Position numbers and translations under genes: made by a program. A DNA stretch of 64,000 bases from Roseiarcus sp963783175 (lineage in GTDB: Bacteria; Pseudomonadota; Alphaproteobacteria; Rhizobiales; Beijerinckiaceae): the NCBI GenBank assembly GCA_963783175.1, contig CAWANG010000026.1, positions 67,219-131,218 on the forward strand. Direction: 5' to 3'. The notes beneath the pieces are model-generated. The model was not told the DNA's origin, made no database searches, and worked only from the letters and a program-made list of their open reading frames with translations. Shown here one piece after another: positions 1 to 9,479 of the stretch (its first letter is position 1; each line of letters opens with the position of its first letter).

Positions 1-1581
1 GCCGCCGCCAAACAGTTTCGCCGCCGTCCCGGAGACGAACGACCAGGTGACCGCCTCGCGCAGCGATAGCGCGGCCAGCGTGCGTTTGGCGAGCCGCGTG
101 CGCTTCTGCAGCAGCGTCAGCACAGGTTTCGTGACGCCATCGTCGAGCCGGGGCAGGGGCGCCGTCGGCACGCGGTCGACGCCGGCGATGCGCAGAATCT
201 GCTCGACGACGTCGGCCTTCACCTGGACGTCAGGCCGCCACGAAGGGACCACGACCGTTTCATCGCCGAGTCCGAAGCCCAGGCGGGCCAGGATCGCGTC
301 GCCCTCCTGACGCGGGATTTCGACGCCAAGCAGCCGCTCGACCTCGCCATAGGGGAACGGAATCGAACGCCGCGCCGGCGACGGATCGCCCGCCACGACC
401 ATACGCGAGGGCTCGCCGCCGCAGATCGAAAGGACGAGCTCGGTCGCGAGATCGCAACCTGGGACACAGAACTCGGGGTCGACGCCGCGCTCGAATCGAT
501 AGCGCGCGTCGGTCATGATCCCGAGCTTGCGGCCGGTTTGGGCGATGTTCGTCGGGTCCCACAGCGCGCTCTCGATCAGAACGTCGCGCGTCGTCTGGTC
601 GCAGCCGGAATGCTCGCCGCCCATGATCCCGGCGATCGATTCGACGCCGTTTTGGTCGGCAATGACGACCATGCCGTCGTCGAGCGCGTACGATTTGCCG
701 TCGAGCGCGAGCACGCTTTCGCCGCTCCGGGCGCGGCGCACGGCGAGATCGCCTTTGACGTTCGCGAAGTCGAAAGCGTGGAGCGGGCGGCCGCGGTCGA
801 AGGTGATGTAATTGGTGATGTCAACGAGGGCGCTGATCGGCCTCAGGCCGATCGCGCGGAGCCGCTTTTGCATCCATTCAGGCGAAGGGCCATTGGTCAC
901 GCCGCGCACGATACGCAAGGCGAACGCCGGGCAGAGATGCTTGTCGGCGGGAGTGAAATCGAGATGCACCTTTGTCGGGCAGTCGAAGGCGCCAGGGATC
1001 GATTTCGGCGCCGGCGTCTTCAGGCTGCCCAACCCCGCGGCGGCGAGATCGCGCGCGATGCCCGCGACACCGGCGGCGTCGGGGCGGTTCGGTGTCACCG
1101 CGACGTCGATAACCGGATCGTCGAGCCCGGCATAGCGTGCGTAGGCGACGCCGGCCGGCGCGTCGTCCTCGAGCTCGATGATCCCCTCGTGATCGTCGCT
1201 GAGCTCGAGCTCCGCCGCCGAACACAGCATGCCGTTTGATTCGACGCCGCGGATGACGCCCTTGGCGAGCGTCATCTTCTTGCCGGGAATATATGTGCCG
1301 ACCGGAGAGAAGACGCCCTTCATCCCGGTGCGGGCGTTCGGCGCGCCGCAGACGACCTGCACCGGCCCTTGGCCCGCGTCGACGATGCAGACCTTGAGCC
1401 GGTCGGCGTTGGGATGCGGCTTGGCCTCGATGACGGAAGCAACCACGAAGCCGTCGTATTTGCGGCTCGGGTCGTCCACGCTCTCCACCTCGAGGCCGAC
1501 GCGGGTCAACGCGTCGACGATCTCAGTGAGCGCCGCCGAGGTGTCGAGGTGGTCGAGAAGCCAGGAGAGAGTGAATTTCAT
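1..1581 (-). CDS. pheT: Phenylalanine--tRNA ligase beta subunit (3' part outside window)
   Basis: Beta subunit of the (alpha-beta)2 enzyme that charges tRNA-Phe. The frame is open from an ATG at 1581 to the window edge, so only about 527 of the family's usual ~800 residues are present. The start MKFTLSWLLDHL is the family signature. It is followed by the EMAP-like tRNA-binding OB fold (about residues 40-150, with KPHPNADRLKVC and SNGMLCSAAEL), the B3/B4 editing region (LVDITNYI, RPLHAFD, MGGEHSGC) and the start of the B5 domain (TDARYRFERGVDP). The C-terminal domain is cut off. It lies 29 bp downstream of pheS on the same strand, so the two are probably co-transcribed. Confidence 0.97.
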   Translation of the reverse strand, partial: MKFTLSWLLDHLDTSAALTEIVDALTRVGLEVESVDDPSRKYDGFVVASVIEAKPHPNADRLKVCIVDAGQGPVQVVCGAPNARTGMKGVFSPVGTYIPGKKMTLAKGVIRGVESNGMLCSAAELELSDDHEGIIELEDDAPAGVAYARYAGLDDPVIDVAVTPNRPDAAGVAGIARDLAAAGLGSLKTPAPKSIPGAFDCPTKVHLDFTPADKHLCPAFALRIVRGVTNGPSPEWMQKRLRAIGLRPISALVDITNYITFDRGRPLHAFDFANVKGDLAVRRARSGESVLALDGKSYALDDGMVVIADQNGVESIAGIMGGEHSGCDQTTRDVLIESALWDPTNIAQTGRKLGIMTDARYRFERGVDPEFCVPGCDLATELVLSICGGEPSRMVVAGDPSPARRSIPFPYGEVERLLGVEIPRQEGDAILARLGFGLGDETVVVPSWRPDVQVKADVVEQILRIAGVDRVPTAPLPRLDDGVTKPVLTLLQKRTRLAKRTLAALSLREAVTWSFVSGTAAKLFGGG

Positions 1582-1610
1582 CGTGGCTCAGTTCGGTTGC
1601 GCGATGGCCT

Positions 1611-2693
1611 TCACCCGCTCAATCCGCCGGCCAGGGTCGGAATGTCGAGCGGCTTGAAGCCATAGTGATTTATCCAGCGAAGATCCGCATCGAAGAAGTC
1701 GCGCAAGTCCGGCAAGCCGTACTTGAGCATCGCCACGCGGTCGATCCCCAGACCCCAGGCGAAGCCCTGATAGGCCTGCGGGTCGATGCCGCAATTTGAG
1801 AGCACGTTGGGGTGGACCATGCCGCAGCCGAGGATTTCGAGCCAGTCGTCGCCCTCGCCGAACCGGATCTCCCCGCCCGAACGGCGACACTGAATGTCGA
1901 CCTCGAGCGAGGGCGAGGTGAAGGGGAAAAAGCTCGGCCGGAAGCGCATGCCCACGTGCGGCACTTCGAAGAACGCCTTGCAGAATTCCTCCAAAACCCA
2001 TTTCAGGTTGGCGAGCGTTGCGCGGTCATCGACGACGAGCCCCTCGACCTGGTGGAACATCGGCGTATGCGTCTGGTCGGCGTCGCGCCGATAGGTGCGG
2101 CCAGGGCAGATGATGCGGATCGGCGGCTTTTGCTTGAGCATCGTGCGCACCTGCACCGGGCTCGTGTGCGTGCGCAAGAGCTTGCGCTCGCCGTCGGCGT
2201 CGGGGGCGAGAAAGAAAGTGTCGTGCATCTCGCGCGCCGGGTGGCCGGGCGGGAAGTTGAGCCTGGTGAAATTATAGTCGTCGGTTTCGATGTCCGGCCC
2301 TTCGGCGACCGAAAAGCCCATATCTGCGAAAATGGCGACGATCTCGTCCATGACCTGGCTGATCGGATGGATGCGGCCGGTCTCGATGCCCGGTAGGCGA
2401 ACAGGCAGGGTCACGTCGACCGCCTCGCGCTTGAGCTGCGCCTCGAGGGCGGCGACTTCTAGCACCGCGCGCCGCGCCCCAAGCGCTTGCGCGACCTTAT
2501 CCTTCAGCGCGTTGATGGCCGCGCCATGCGCCTTACGCTCGTCGGGGTTGAGCTTGCCGAGCGTGGCGAGCAGCGCCGAAATCGATCCCTTTTTGCCGAA
2601 CGCGGCGACCCGCACCGATTCGAGCGCGCTTTCGTCGTTCGCCGCGTCGATCGCGGCGAGCGTCTCCCGTTCGAGGGCAGCGAGGTCGGACAT
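1611..2693 (-). CDS. pheS: Phenylalanine--tRNA ligase alpha subunit
   Basis: Catalytic alpha subunit (360 aa, normal length) of phenylalanyl-tRNA synthetase in the cytoplasm. The first ~85 residues form the Ala/Arg/Glu-rich helical hairpin that binds tRNA. The class II core follows, with motif 2 (RDADQTHTPMFHQVEG) and motif 3 (GLGIDRVAMLKYG) near the C terminus. The start MSDLAALER is the usual one. It sits between rplT (209 bp upstream) and pheT (29 bp downstream), the standard translation operon order. Confidence 0.98.
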   Translation of the reverse strand: MSDLAALERETLAAIDAANDESALESVRVAAFGKKGSISALLATLGKLNPDERKAHGAAINALKDKVAQALGARRAVLEVAALEAQLKREAVDVTLPVRLPGIETGRIHPISQVMDEIVAIFADMGFSVAEGPDIETDDYNFTRLNFPPGHPAREMHDTFFLAPDADGERKLLRTHTSPVQVRTMLKQKPPIRIICPGRTYRRDADQTHTPMFHQVEGLVVDDRATLANLKWVLEEFCKAFFEVPHVGMRFRPSFFPFTSPSLEVDIQCRRSGGEIRFGEGDDWLEILGCGMVHPNVLSNCGIDPQAYQGFAWGLGIDRVAMLKYGLPDLRDFFDADLRWINHYGFKPLDIPTLAGGLSG

Positions 2694-2752
2694 TGCGGCC
2701 TATTCCTTCGCAGACGCCGCCAAACCCCTTCTCCCGAACCTACGCGGGCGAA

Positions 2753-2806
2753 GGCGGCGCCAAAGGGGCGTCCGCACACGCCCGTCTTTCGACGAGCCAT
2801 GGCGCC
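2753..2806. repeat. Dispersed intergenic repeat fragment (copy 1)
   Basis: This part of the pheS-rplT spacer resembles the reverse complement of 34268-34330. Both contain a stretch reading GGGCGTC, then ACGCCCGTCTTTCGAC, then ATGGCG. I judge about three quarters of the positions to match over some 40 bp. Rhizobial genomes carry many small intergenic repeats of this kind; the family was not identified. Confidence 0.45.
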
Positions 2807-2902
2807 GGACACATGTCCCAAAAGCAGGCGGGCCGAAATCGCGCCCCTGACCCTCGGATCGATCCCCGAACCAAGTCCGCGGCGCCGAGGATAGGGCGCG
2901 CC

Positions 2903-3268
2903 TTACGCCGCCTTGGGCAACGAGCCTTTCGCCTGCTCGACAATCGCGGCAAACGCTGCGGGCTCCGAAATGGCGAGTTCGGACAGCACCTTGCGATCGA
3001 CCTCGATCCCCGCAGCGGCAAGGCCGGAAATAAACCGGCTGTAGGTCAGCCCATGTTCGCGCGCCGCCGCGTTGATGCGCTGAATCCACAGGGCGCGAAA
3101 CTCGCGCTTGCGGTTCTTGCGGTCGCGATAGGCGTATTGCATCGATTTGTCGACCGCGGCCTTGGCGGCGCGGATGGTGTTCTTGCGCCGGCCGAAGAAA
3201 CCCTTGGCGGCCTTCAACACCTTCTTGTGTTTGGCGTGGGACGTTACGCCCCTCTTGACGCGCGACAT
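2903..3268 (-). CDS. rplT: 50S ribosomal protein L20
   Basis: L20 (121 aa, family length 115-120) binds 23S rRNA early in large-subunit assembly. The N-terminal basic segment MSRVKRGVTSHAKHKK, then FFGRRKN and RDRKNRKREFRALWIQRINA, is highly diagnostic. It lies 24 bp downstream of rpmI, consistent with an operon. In other bacteria L20 autoregulates this operon by binding its mRNA; no leader structure was modelled here. Confidence 0.99.
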   Translation of the reverse strand: MSRVKRGVTSHAKHKKVLKAAKGFFGRRKNTIRAAKAAVDKSMQYAYRDRKNRKREFRALWIQRINAAAREHGLTYSRFISGLAAAGIEVDRKVLSELAISEPAAFAAIVEQAKGSLPKAA

Positions 3269-3292
3269 CGTTCAATTCTCCGGGAAAAGGGT

Positions 3293-3493
3293 TCAGCCGT
3301 TCGGCAGGTAGTACTTCTTGACCTTGTCGCCGTCGGTCTTGAACAGGACCGCCGTGCCGCGCAGATCGCGGATCTGCTTGGTCGTGCGTTTGATCATCCC
3401 GTGGCGCTTGCCGCGCTGGACGTAGACGACCTTGCCGGTCCCGGTGAGCTTGAAGCGCTTTTTCGCGCCCGATTTGGTCTTCAACTTGGGCAT
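3293..3493 (-). CDS. rpmI: 50S ribosomal protein L35
   Basis: L35 (66 aa). The frame is open further upstream, but the family start MPKLKTKSGAKKRFK lies at the ATG at 3493, preceded by a GAGGAG ribosome-binding site, so that start was chosen. The motif GKRHGMIKRTTKQIRDLRG is typical. It is the first recognisable gene of the rpmI-rplT-pheS-pheT operon. infC, often found upstream, is not here. Confidence 0.98.
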   Translation of the reverse strand: MPKLKTKSGAKKRFKLTGTGKVVYVQRGKRHGMIKRTTKQIRDLRGTAVLFKTDGDKVKKYYLPNG

Positions 3494-3968
3494 TTGGCTC
3501 TCCTCAAGGCTTGACGCCTTCTTGACATTCGGCGGGGCGACGAGCCCCGTTCGCGCGAGCGAAAAAACCGCCACGGCAGCCCTTACGGCCGGGCGGATCT
3601 CAACGGCGCGCCTCATACGCGAAAGAAGGCAGGGATGCAAGGGCGGGTCGCCACCGCGGGCGGCGATTTATCATCCTCGACGGATCGGTGCTCGGCTTCG
3701 CGCGCGACCGAGCGATTTCAGAGCCTTAGGCTCATTTTCCTGCAATTCGGATAAATCCTCGACCAACGCTCATTGGACGGATAAATTGATGCAATATAAG
3801 AAGCTTGCACTCGTTATTTAAACTTTGTCGTCAGGTCTCTTCTAGATCGGCTCCATGGCTAGGGCTTCGCGGGGCTGCAACGCCCTGTTGGTCTCCTCTC
3901 CGGAAGAAGCAGCCATAAGCGAGGGCTTCTCCGCCATCGCCGCGCCGGCGCCTCTCCACGCTTCCAAT
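3494..3968. other. Intergenic region upstream of rpmI, no gene seen
   Basis: 475 bp between the rpmI start and the 3' end of the FkbM gene. Two open frames (3432-3821 and 3855-4079, plus strand) cross it but have no family resemblance and poor start contexts. The part near 3780-3830 is AT-rich and is the likeliest place for the minus-strand promoter of the ribosomal operon. I could not assign -35/-10 boxes. Confidence 0.4.
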
Positions 3969-4646
3969 TCAGTCTATCGTTGGGTCGATTGGTCTGAACA
4001 GGCAATCGAATTCCGTAGCAGAATCCTTCGCTCTTTCATGGATGTTTACCGGATGGACTTGAGCCAGAACGAAGCCTGAGTCGTTCATATAGGCGACGGC
4101 TTCGTGGAATCGCCAATTGTCCTTGTAAATATTGATTATGGGCAACTCAAGGAGAACGCCGCTGACGTGCTTGAGGGTCTCTTTTGCGCCCTCCAATACG
4201 GGCCTCTCGTAACCCTGAGTATCGATTTTGAGGAGGACATTTGAACTCAAGTCCCTTGGCGGCGCGGCTTCGTCCAATGTCTTGACGACGACGCTTTCCG
4301 ACGCCTTGAACTCTGCGTTCGGGTCAAAGCTTGTTGCCGTCTCTGTGAGATCATTGAATGAGCTGAACTGAGAGTTCTTGGAAACGTTGATCGCCATGAC
4401 CCCGCTGGACGCCCCCAGGGCTAAATTCGAGGTCTTCCACAGATCATCTCCACGCGCCGCGTTTTCGAGCTCCCTGAAGGCTTCCTTCACGGGCTCAAAA
4501 GAAATGATCCGCCCCGCATAGCCTCGATGGCGCAGCGACTGTGCAAACTGTCCCGTATTCGCTCCGACGTCCAGGACCAGATTAATCCTCCGGTTCTCAA
4601 TGAAATCCATAGTGCCCGGATTTTTTCTCGCGCGGACGACGTTCAA
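3969..4646 (-). CDS. FkbM family methyltransferase, probable 5' frameshift
   Basis: SAM-dependent O-methyltransferase of the FkbM family, which methylates sugars of polysaccharides or glycosylated products. The SAM-binding motif I is INLVLDVGANTGQFAQSL, followed by IISFEPVKEAF and, in the second half, LLKIDTQGYERPVLEGA, the diagnostic FkbM acidic motif. The frame gives 225 aa. The overlapping frame upstream (ATG at 4698) encodes a normal FkbM N terminus, MNDMKWMVLNTLRQRARI, and meets this one at a run of six A residues near 4622-4627 (minus strand), so the native gene probably spans 3969-4698 with a -1 shift or a one-base error. Its neighbour is a GT22 glycosyltransferase, which fits surface-polysaccharide decoration. 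Confidence 0.85.
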   Translation of the reverse strand: MNVVRARKNPGTMDFIENRRINLVLDVGANTGQFAQSLRHRGYAGRIISFEPVKEAFRELENAARGDDLWKTSNLALGASSGVMAINVSKNSQFSSFNDLTETATSFDPNAEFKASESVVVKTLDEAAPPRDLSSNVLLKIDTQGYERPVLEGAKETLKHVSGVLLELPIINIYKDNWRFHEAVAYMNDSGFVLAQVHPVNIHERAKDSATEFDCLFRPIDPTID

Positions 4647-4824
4647 TGCGGGCTCGCTGCCGCAGCGTATTGAGAACCATCCATTTCATGTCGTTCATGT
4701 CCGTCCCCGTCGCGACGCCGCATAGCTGTGCTCTATCCGTCTTGTCGCCCCTGCGAAACTTCACCCCCGATTTCGCCTTCGGCAATGAATCAGGCGCGTT
4801 GGAAAAAGCCATGCGGAGGGCGCT

Positions 4825-6393
4825 CTAGCGGGTAAGGGCCTCAAACGCTTCTCCGACGTCTGGAGTGAGCAGCTTCGCCGAGGTGGGATCGCAAGTCCCC
4901 GAGCGCCGCCAAAGGCAAATCCTGTCCGGGACCATCGCTCGATCGTAGGGGTCAGTCCAGCATTGGATTTGCTGGAAACCGGAGGCGGCGAAGTCGACCC
5001 CTAAATCGACTGGACGCTTCAGCTCCTCACTTCGCAGCTGGATGCTGATCGCGTAATTATAGGCGTTGGGAGCGATCGGGGGAGCGTCGTCGCCGGCGTT
5101 GTAGAGAGGAATCCCCGGACGCAGGTTCACGTAGCCGGCCATCCGCCACCACAACTTGCCGGGAAAAATTCCGACCCCGCACGCCTCCTTGTCGGCGTTG
5201 ACCGCTTGCATCGCCAGGATCGACCCGCGAGACCGAACCCAGAACCATATGCGGTTCGGCGAGGCCGCCAGAGCGAGGGACGCGAGGGTCCAACCGAGCG
5301 GCACGGCGACCAGCAGCGCACGCCGGATCGCGGGTCTGCCGAGCCTGTCCGCCAGCCAGGCGGCCGCCATCGTCGAGCCGACGCCGGCAAGCGTCATGAT
5401 GAGCGGCAGGGCCGGCGAAATATATCGGTATTCCTTGTGGGGAACAGCGGAATGGATCACGAAGATGGTTGCGGCGACCACCAGAAGCACGGGCAGCCTC
5501 AACGCGCCATAGAGCGCGCAAAGCACGATTACGACGCCGAACAGGCCCCACGAAACCCATTGCCAGCCGAGGTAGGAGTACATCGGATTGATGCCGGCTG
5601 CGAAGCTGACCTTGGATTGGTAATAGACATACATAACCGAAGCATGAAATGGCCAGCCCCAGGTGATCCAGTCGAATAGCGCGCTACCGAGCACGATCGC
5701 GAGCGCAACACCCCCAAGCAAGGCCGGATAATGAGCCCTCGTTCGGATCCCGCCGATGGCGATGATCGCGACTGCGACGGCAGGGGCAAGCTGCGGGCGC
5801 AAAACCGCCGCCAGGCCCATCATCGCCGCGCCGATGAACATTCGTCGTTCGGACAGACCGCCGCGACCGGGATAGATCAGATAAAGACCGGTTACGAGGG
5901 CTGCGCCGGCGGCGCTCTCGGAGAGCGGATGGGCGTAGAAATACACCAGCTCGAACCAGACCGCGGTCAAAAGACCCGTTGTGACCGCGCCGGGGAAGCC
6001 CGCGACGTTGCGGCCCCACAGGAAGCCGCAGATCACCGGCGCCAGCGAGATGATGCAGAGCAGGACGGCGACGCCGGCGAGGCCGGCGGCGGGCGGCGAC
6101 CCGAACAGCTCGCCAAGGCCCATGAAAGCGGCGAGCAATCCCGGCCACAGCCAGCTTCGCGCGCCCAGTTGGAAATCCCAGAAGGGCGTCAGCCCCTGGT
6201 GATTGACGAGACGGTTCGTCTGTTCGAGCCACTCGACCTCGTCGGGATGGAGTATGCTTGGAAGCAATGTCATGACGCTGGCGCGGACCGCGACCGCCAA
6301 GAGGCAGATCAAGAGCAGCGCCACCCAGTCGCGGCGCAAAAAAGCCTCCAGGGGCGACTCGTTTTGTCGCCGTCCGGCTGCGGAATACGGCAT
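4825..6393 (-). CDS. Integral membrane mannosyltransferase-like protein (GT22/ALG9-PIG-B type)
   Basis: 522-aa polytopic protein with about ten hydrophobic segments between residues 24 and 380 and a soluble C terminus. Two features point to GT-C family GT22: the acidic first-loop motif HPDE (residues 49-52) and HKEYRYISPALPL (319 onward), which matches the HKE-x-R signature of lipid-linked mannosyltransferases. By family, it would move a sugar from a polyprenyl-phosphate donor at the outer face of the inner membrane. An AGGGGG ribosome-binding site precedes the ATG. Its membership in an envelope glycan island with FkbM genes agrees with this role. The acceptor is unknown. Confidence 0.8.
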   Translation of the reverse strand: MPYSAAGRRQNESPLEAFLRRDWVALLLICLLAVAVRASVMTLLPSILHPDEVEWLEQTNRLVNHQGLTPFWDFQLGARSWLWPGLLAAFMGLGELFGSPPAAGLAGVAVLLCIISLAPVICGFLWGRNVAGFPGAVTTGLLTAVWFELVYFYAHPLSESAAGAALVTGLYLIYPGRGGLSERRMFIGAAMMGLAAVLRPQLAPAVAVAIIAIGGIRTRAHYPALLGGVALAIVLGSALFDWITWGWPFHASVMYVYYQSKVSFAAGINPMYSYLGWQWVSWGLFGVVIVLCALYGALRLPVLLVVAATIFVIHSAVPHKEYRYISPALPLIMTLAGVGSTMAAAWLADRLGRPAIRRALLVAVPLGWTLASLALAASPNRIWFWVRSRGSILAMQAVNADKEACGVGIFPGKLWWRMAGYVNLRPGIPLYNAGDDAPPIAPNAYNYAISIQLRSEELKRPVDLGVDFAASGFQQIQCWTDPYDRAMVPDRICLWRRSGTCDPTSAKLLTPDVGEAFEALTR

Positions 6394-6671
6394 CAGGCCC
6401 CCTGGAGGATTCTTGGACGTCCCGATTGCTCCGGCGGCGGCTAACGTCCGTTCGTCCGCGGCTCGACGTTACCGGACCAAGCGACGAGGTCAAGGTCGCT
6501 CCGCCCCCCGCGCCTATGACTTTCGAGCGTCATCCGTCTGGGGCTAGTTTACCGGGATGCCCTTGACGAAGTGGAAAATTTCTGGCTTTTCGGGCGCCTT
6601 CCCGCTTTTGCCTCTTCCGTTTCTGCAGATTGACTGCAAGAACAGCGTGAGTTGCGCGGAGCAGTTATGTA

Positions 6672-8478
6672 ATGAAACTACTTCTTACGGTCGCTGCGGC
6701 AGCTCTCGTAGTCTTCCTGGTAGGCGCTGGCATCGCTTTATACTATCTTTTTCCGCACGAAGTGATTCGGTATACAATCATTGCGCGGAGTTATATTCAT
6801 TCCTGGACGGCGCCCGCAGGGACGACAACGACGGAGTTGAATCCAGCCTACGAGGCCCCGGGAATCCGAGCGCCGAAGCTTGCCCCCGTAGCGCCGCTGG
6901 CTAACGCCGCCGTCGATGGCGAATGGCCCAGCTATAACAGAACGCTTACCTCCGAACGTTACTCGCCGCTCGACGAAATCAATCCGAAGACGGTCGAAAA
7001 ATTGAAGGTCATATGCACTTACGACACCAAGCAATTCAGCAACTTCGAATCCGGCCTGATCATGGTCAATGGCGCGCTGATCGGCACGACGGAGTTCGAT
7101 ATCTTCTCGATTGACCCTGTGACTTGTGCCGAGAATTGGCGTACGCACGAGAACATCCCGCCCAGCTATTATATGACCAACCGGGGGCCGTCGTACCTGG
7201 ACGGCAGGCTGTTTCGCGGTTTTCAGAACGGGCGGGTGCGGGCCTATGCCTTCAAGACCGGGAAGCCGATTTGGGAGACGGCCATAGCCGACCCGAAACT
7301 CGGCGAGTTCCGTGCCGGCCGCCCCGATCGCCTGGAACGGCCTCGTTTTCGTCGGCAACGCCTCGGGCGACGCCAAGGGCGGCAAGGGACGGGTGTACGG
7401 GCTTGACGCCGAGACCGGCAAGATCGTCTGGGTATTCTACCTTGTGCCGAAGGTCGAGAGCGATCCGGTCCGCGGCCCGCAAGGCGCTTCGCCGCTCGAC
7501 AAGTCGACTTGGGACAACGCGGCCGGAATACCGATCAGCGGCGGCGGAACCTGGACGTCGCTCACGCTTGACCCCGACGAGGAAGAGCTCTTCGTCCCGG
7601 TCGGCAATCCGTCTCCCGCTTTCGCGCTCAACGTGCGGGGGGGCGTAAATCTTTTCACGGGCTCGATCGTCGTGCTCGACGCCAAGACCGGGGCTTACAA
7701 ACGCCATTTCGAGCTTTCACCCGGAGACTGGCATGACTGGGACGTATCCAACCCGCCGATCGTGATCCGGACGACGGGCGGCAAAGACCTCATGGCCGCC
7801 GCGCCGAAGGACGGGCACCTTTACGGTTTCGATCGCGCCAGCAACACGCTCCTCTATCGCGCGCCGGTAACCCGGGTTGAGAATGTCGACGCGCCCCTCG
7901 TCGTCGGCAAGGAGGTTCGCTTCTGCCCGGGCGTGGCGGGCGGGGACGAGTGGAACAGTCCGGCCTACGATCCGCGGACGAACCTCATCCTCGCGGGCGA
8001 GATCGACTGGTGCACGACGGTTTCGCTCCAGACGGATGAGCAGCTCCGCAATGCGCGCCCCGGCCAGATTTGGTTCGGAAATGCGGCCTACAACCCGTTT
8101 CATCTTTTCGGCAGACAGGATCAGATCGACCGGAGCTGGGGTGGATGGGTGTATGCAGTCGACGCCGACTCCGGCGTCTGGAAATGGCGGCTGAAGTCCA
8201 ATTACCCGATCGAAGGCGGCGTGACGCCGACGGCCGGCGGCGTCGTGATGTTCGGCGACCTCAGCGGCAACTTCTACGTCTTGGACGCCGAGACCGGCAG
8301 GAAGCTGTGGGGCCGCAAGATCGGGGGTGCGATTGGCGGCGGCCTCATTACGTATTCGGCTGGCGGTGGGCAAAAAATCGCAGTGGCGACCGGTCTTGCG
8401 AATATCACTATGCCGACAGAGGTCACGACAGCTAAGATCGTCGTGCTGGGCCTCGCCGGTGCCCCTTCGACCCATTGA
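6672..8478 (+). pseudogene. PQQ-dependent quinoprotein dehydrogenase, frameshifted
   Basis: About 602 codons split over two frames (6672-7406 and from about 7309 to 8478). The N terminus is a membrane anchor (MKLLLTVAAAALVVFLVGAG). Then comes an eight-bladed PQQ propeller: WPSYNRTLTSERYSPLDEIN, repeated tryptophan-docking blades (GLDAETGKIVW, VLDAETGRKLW) and the conserved C-terminal blade. Such enzymes oxidise alcohols, aldehydes or sugars in the periplasm and pass electrons to cytochrome or quinone. Near 7308 the frame jumps by +1: the text before it ends IADPKLGE and the other frame continues SVPAAPIAWNG without loss. Read literally this is a pseudogene; a one-base sequencing insertion would explain it equally well. 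The FkbM gene follows after 22 bp. Confidence 0.85.
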
Positions 8479-8500
8479 GACCCAGGTTAGGGAGCACCAG

Positions 8501-9400
8501 ATGGATGTGGTGACTAAATGGAACAGCCGGCTGTTTCGCGCGTGGCCTAACTCCAGCAATTGGCTGGTGCTTGCGCAGAGGATCTATATGAGGGCGAATG
8601 CCATCGTTAAGATAAATCGCGTCGCGACAACGTTTTTTGGCTCGACCATGGATTGCCGAATCGACGACAACGTCGATCGCAGAATATATTTCTTTGGAGT
8701 CTGGGAGCCACATCTGACACACTTTATGAAACGAACCATCAAGGAGGGTGACAGTGTTGTCGATGTTGGCGCCAATATTGGGTATTATACTCTTCTGATG
8801 TCGCAGCTTGCGGGAAAGGACGGCTCGGTTGTGTCGATTGAAGCGTCTCCCGCCACGTTTGAGAGACTGACCAAGAATATCGAGCGCAATAGCTGCGCCA
8901 ACGTGATCAGCCGGCAGGTCGCGGTGTCCGATCACAAAGGAGAGATAAAGCTGTTCTACTCAGAACATGGAGACAAGGATACGGGTAAGATTTCGACCAT
9001 CGAACGGTCAGGCGCCACAGTCGTTACCCCCGTACCCTGCGACACTCTTATCAGCATTCTGGCAAGCGCCGTGCCAATAGATCGTGTTTCATTCATAAAG
9101 ATAGACATTGAAGGCGCGGAGGCGCCGCTGTTATCGGAGCTAATTGTAAATAAGGATCAATTCGCGCCGAGACTCGTTGTCGTGTCAGAGATAGTAGAGG
9201 CCAATCTCGGCTTTGTCGATGCATTCAGGAGGAATGGATTTAAGTGTTTCTATCTTGATAACGACTATACGTACAAAGCATACTTGGGGACAATCGGTCG
9301 CAAGGACAGCGAGTTTGGGTGTCTTCAACCCTTGGGAAACAGGGGAGAAAGGCCTCCGACCGCCGATATGGTGTTCGTCTATGAAAGAAGGGCAACCTGA
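8501..9400 (+). CDS. FkbM family methyltransferase
   Basis: 299 aa. I chose the ATG at 8501 (AGGGAG ribosome-binding site, 22 bp after the quinoprotein stop) over upstream extensions that overlap that gene. The SAM motif is SVVDVGANIGYYTLLMSQL, followed by VVSIEASPATFERL and the FkbM acidic motif FIKIDIEGAEAPLLSEL. The N-terminal 90 residues (FFGSTMDCRIDDNVDRRIYF) match the longer FkbM subtype linked to polysaccharide loci. Its codons are clearly more AT-rich than the flanking genes, which suggests recent acquisition. The acceptor sugar is unknown. Confidence 0.9.
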   Translation: MDVVTKWNSRLFRAWPNSSNWLVLAQRIYMRANAIVKINRVATTFFGSTMDCRIDDNVDRRIYFFGVWEPHLTHFMKRTIKEGDSVVDVGANIGYYTLLMSQLAGKDGSVVSIEASPATFERLTKNIERNSCANVISRQVAVSDHKGEIKLFYSEHGDKDTGKISTIERSGATVVTPVPCDTLISILASAVPIDRVSFIKIDIEGAEAPLLSELIVNKDQFAPRLVVVSEIVEANLGFVDAFRRNGFKCFYLDNDYTYKAYLGTIGRKDSEFGCLQPLGNRGERPPTADMVFVYERRAT

Positions 9401-9479
9401 GGGCCTCCTCCGAGAAGAAATAGGCGAGGAGCGCTTTTCGTCCCGGCTCAGGCCGTGATTTCGGTCGAGTCGCCTCGCC

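Noticed and set aside
538..1239. 233-codon plus-strand frame at the window start
   Set aside because: Lies opposite pheT, which is clearly conserved.
5731..6444. 237-codon plus-strand frame inside the GT22 gene
   Set aside because: Antisense to a protein with clear GT22 motifs and membrane helices.
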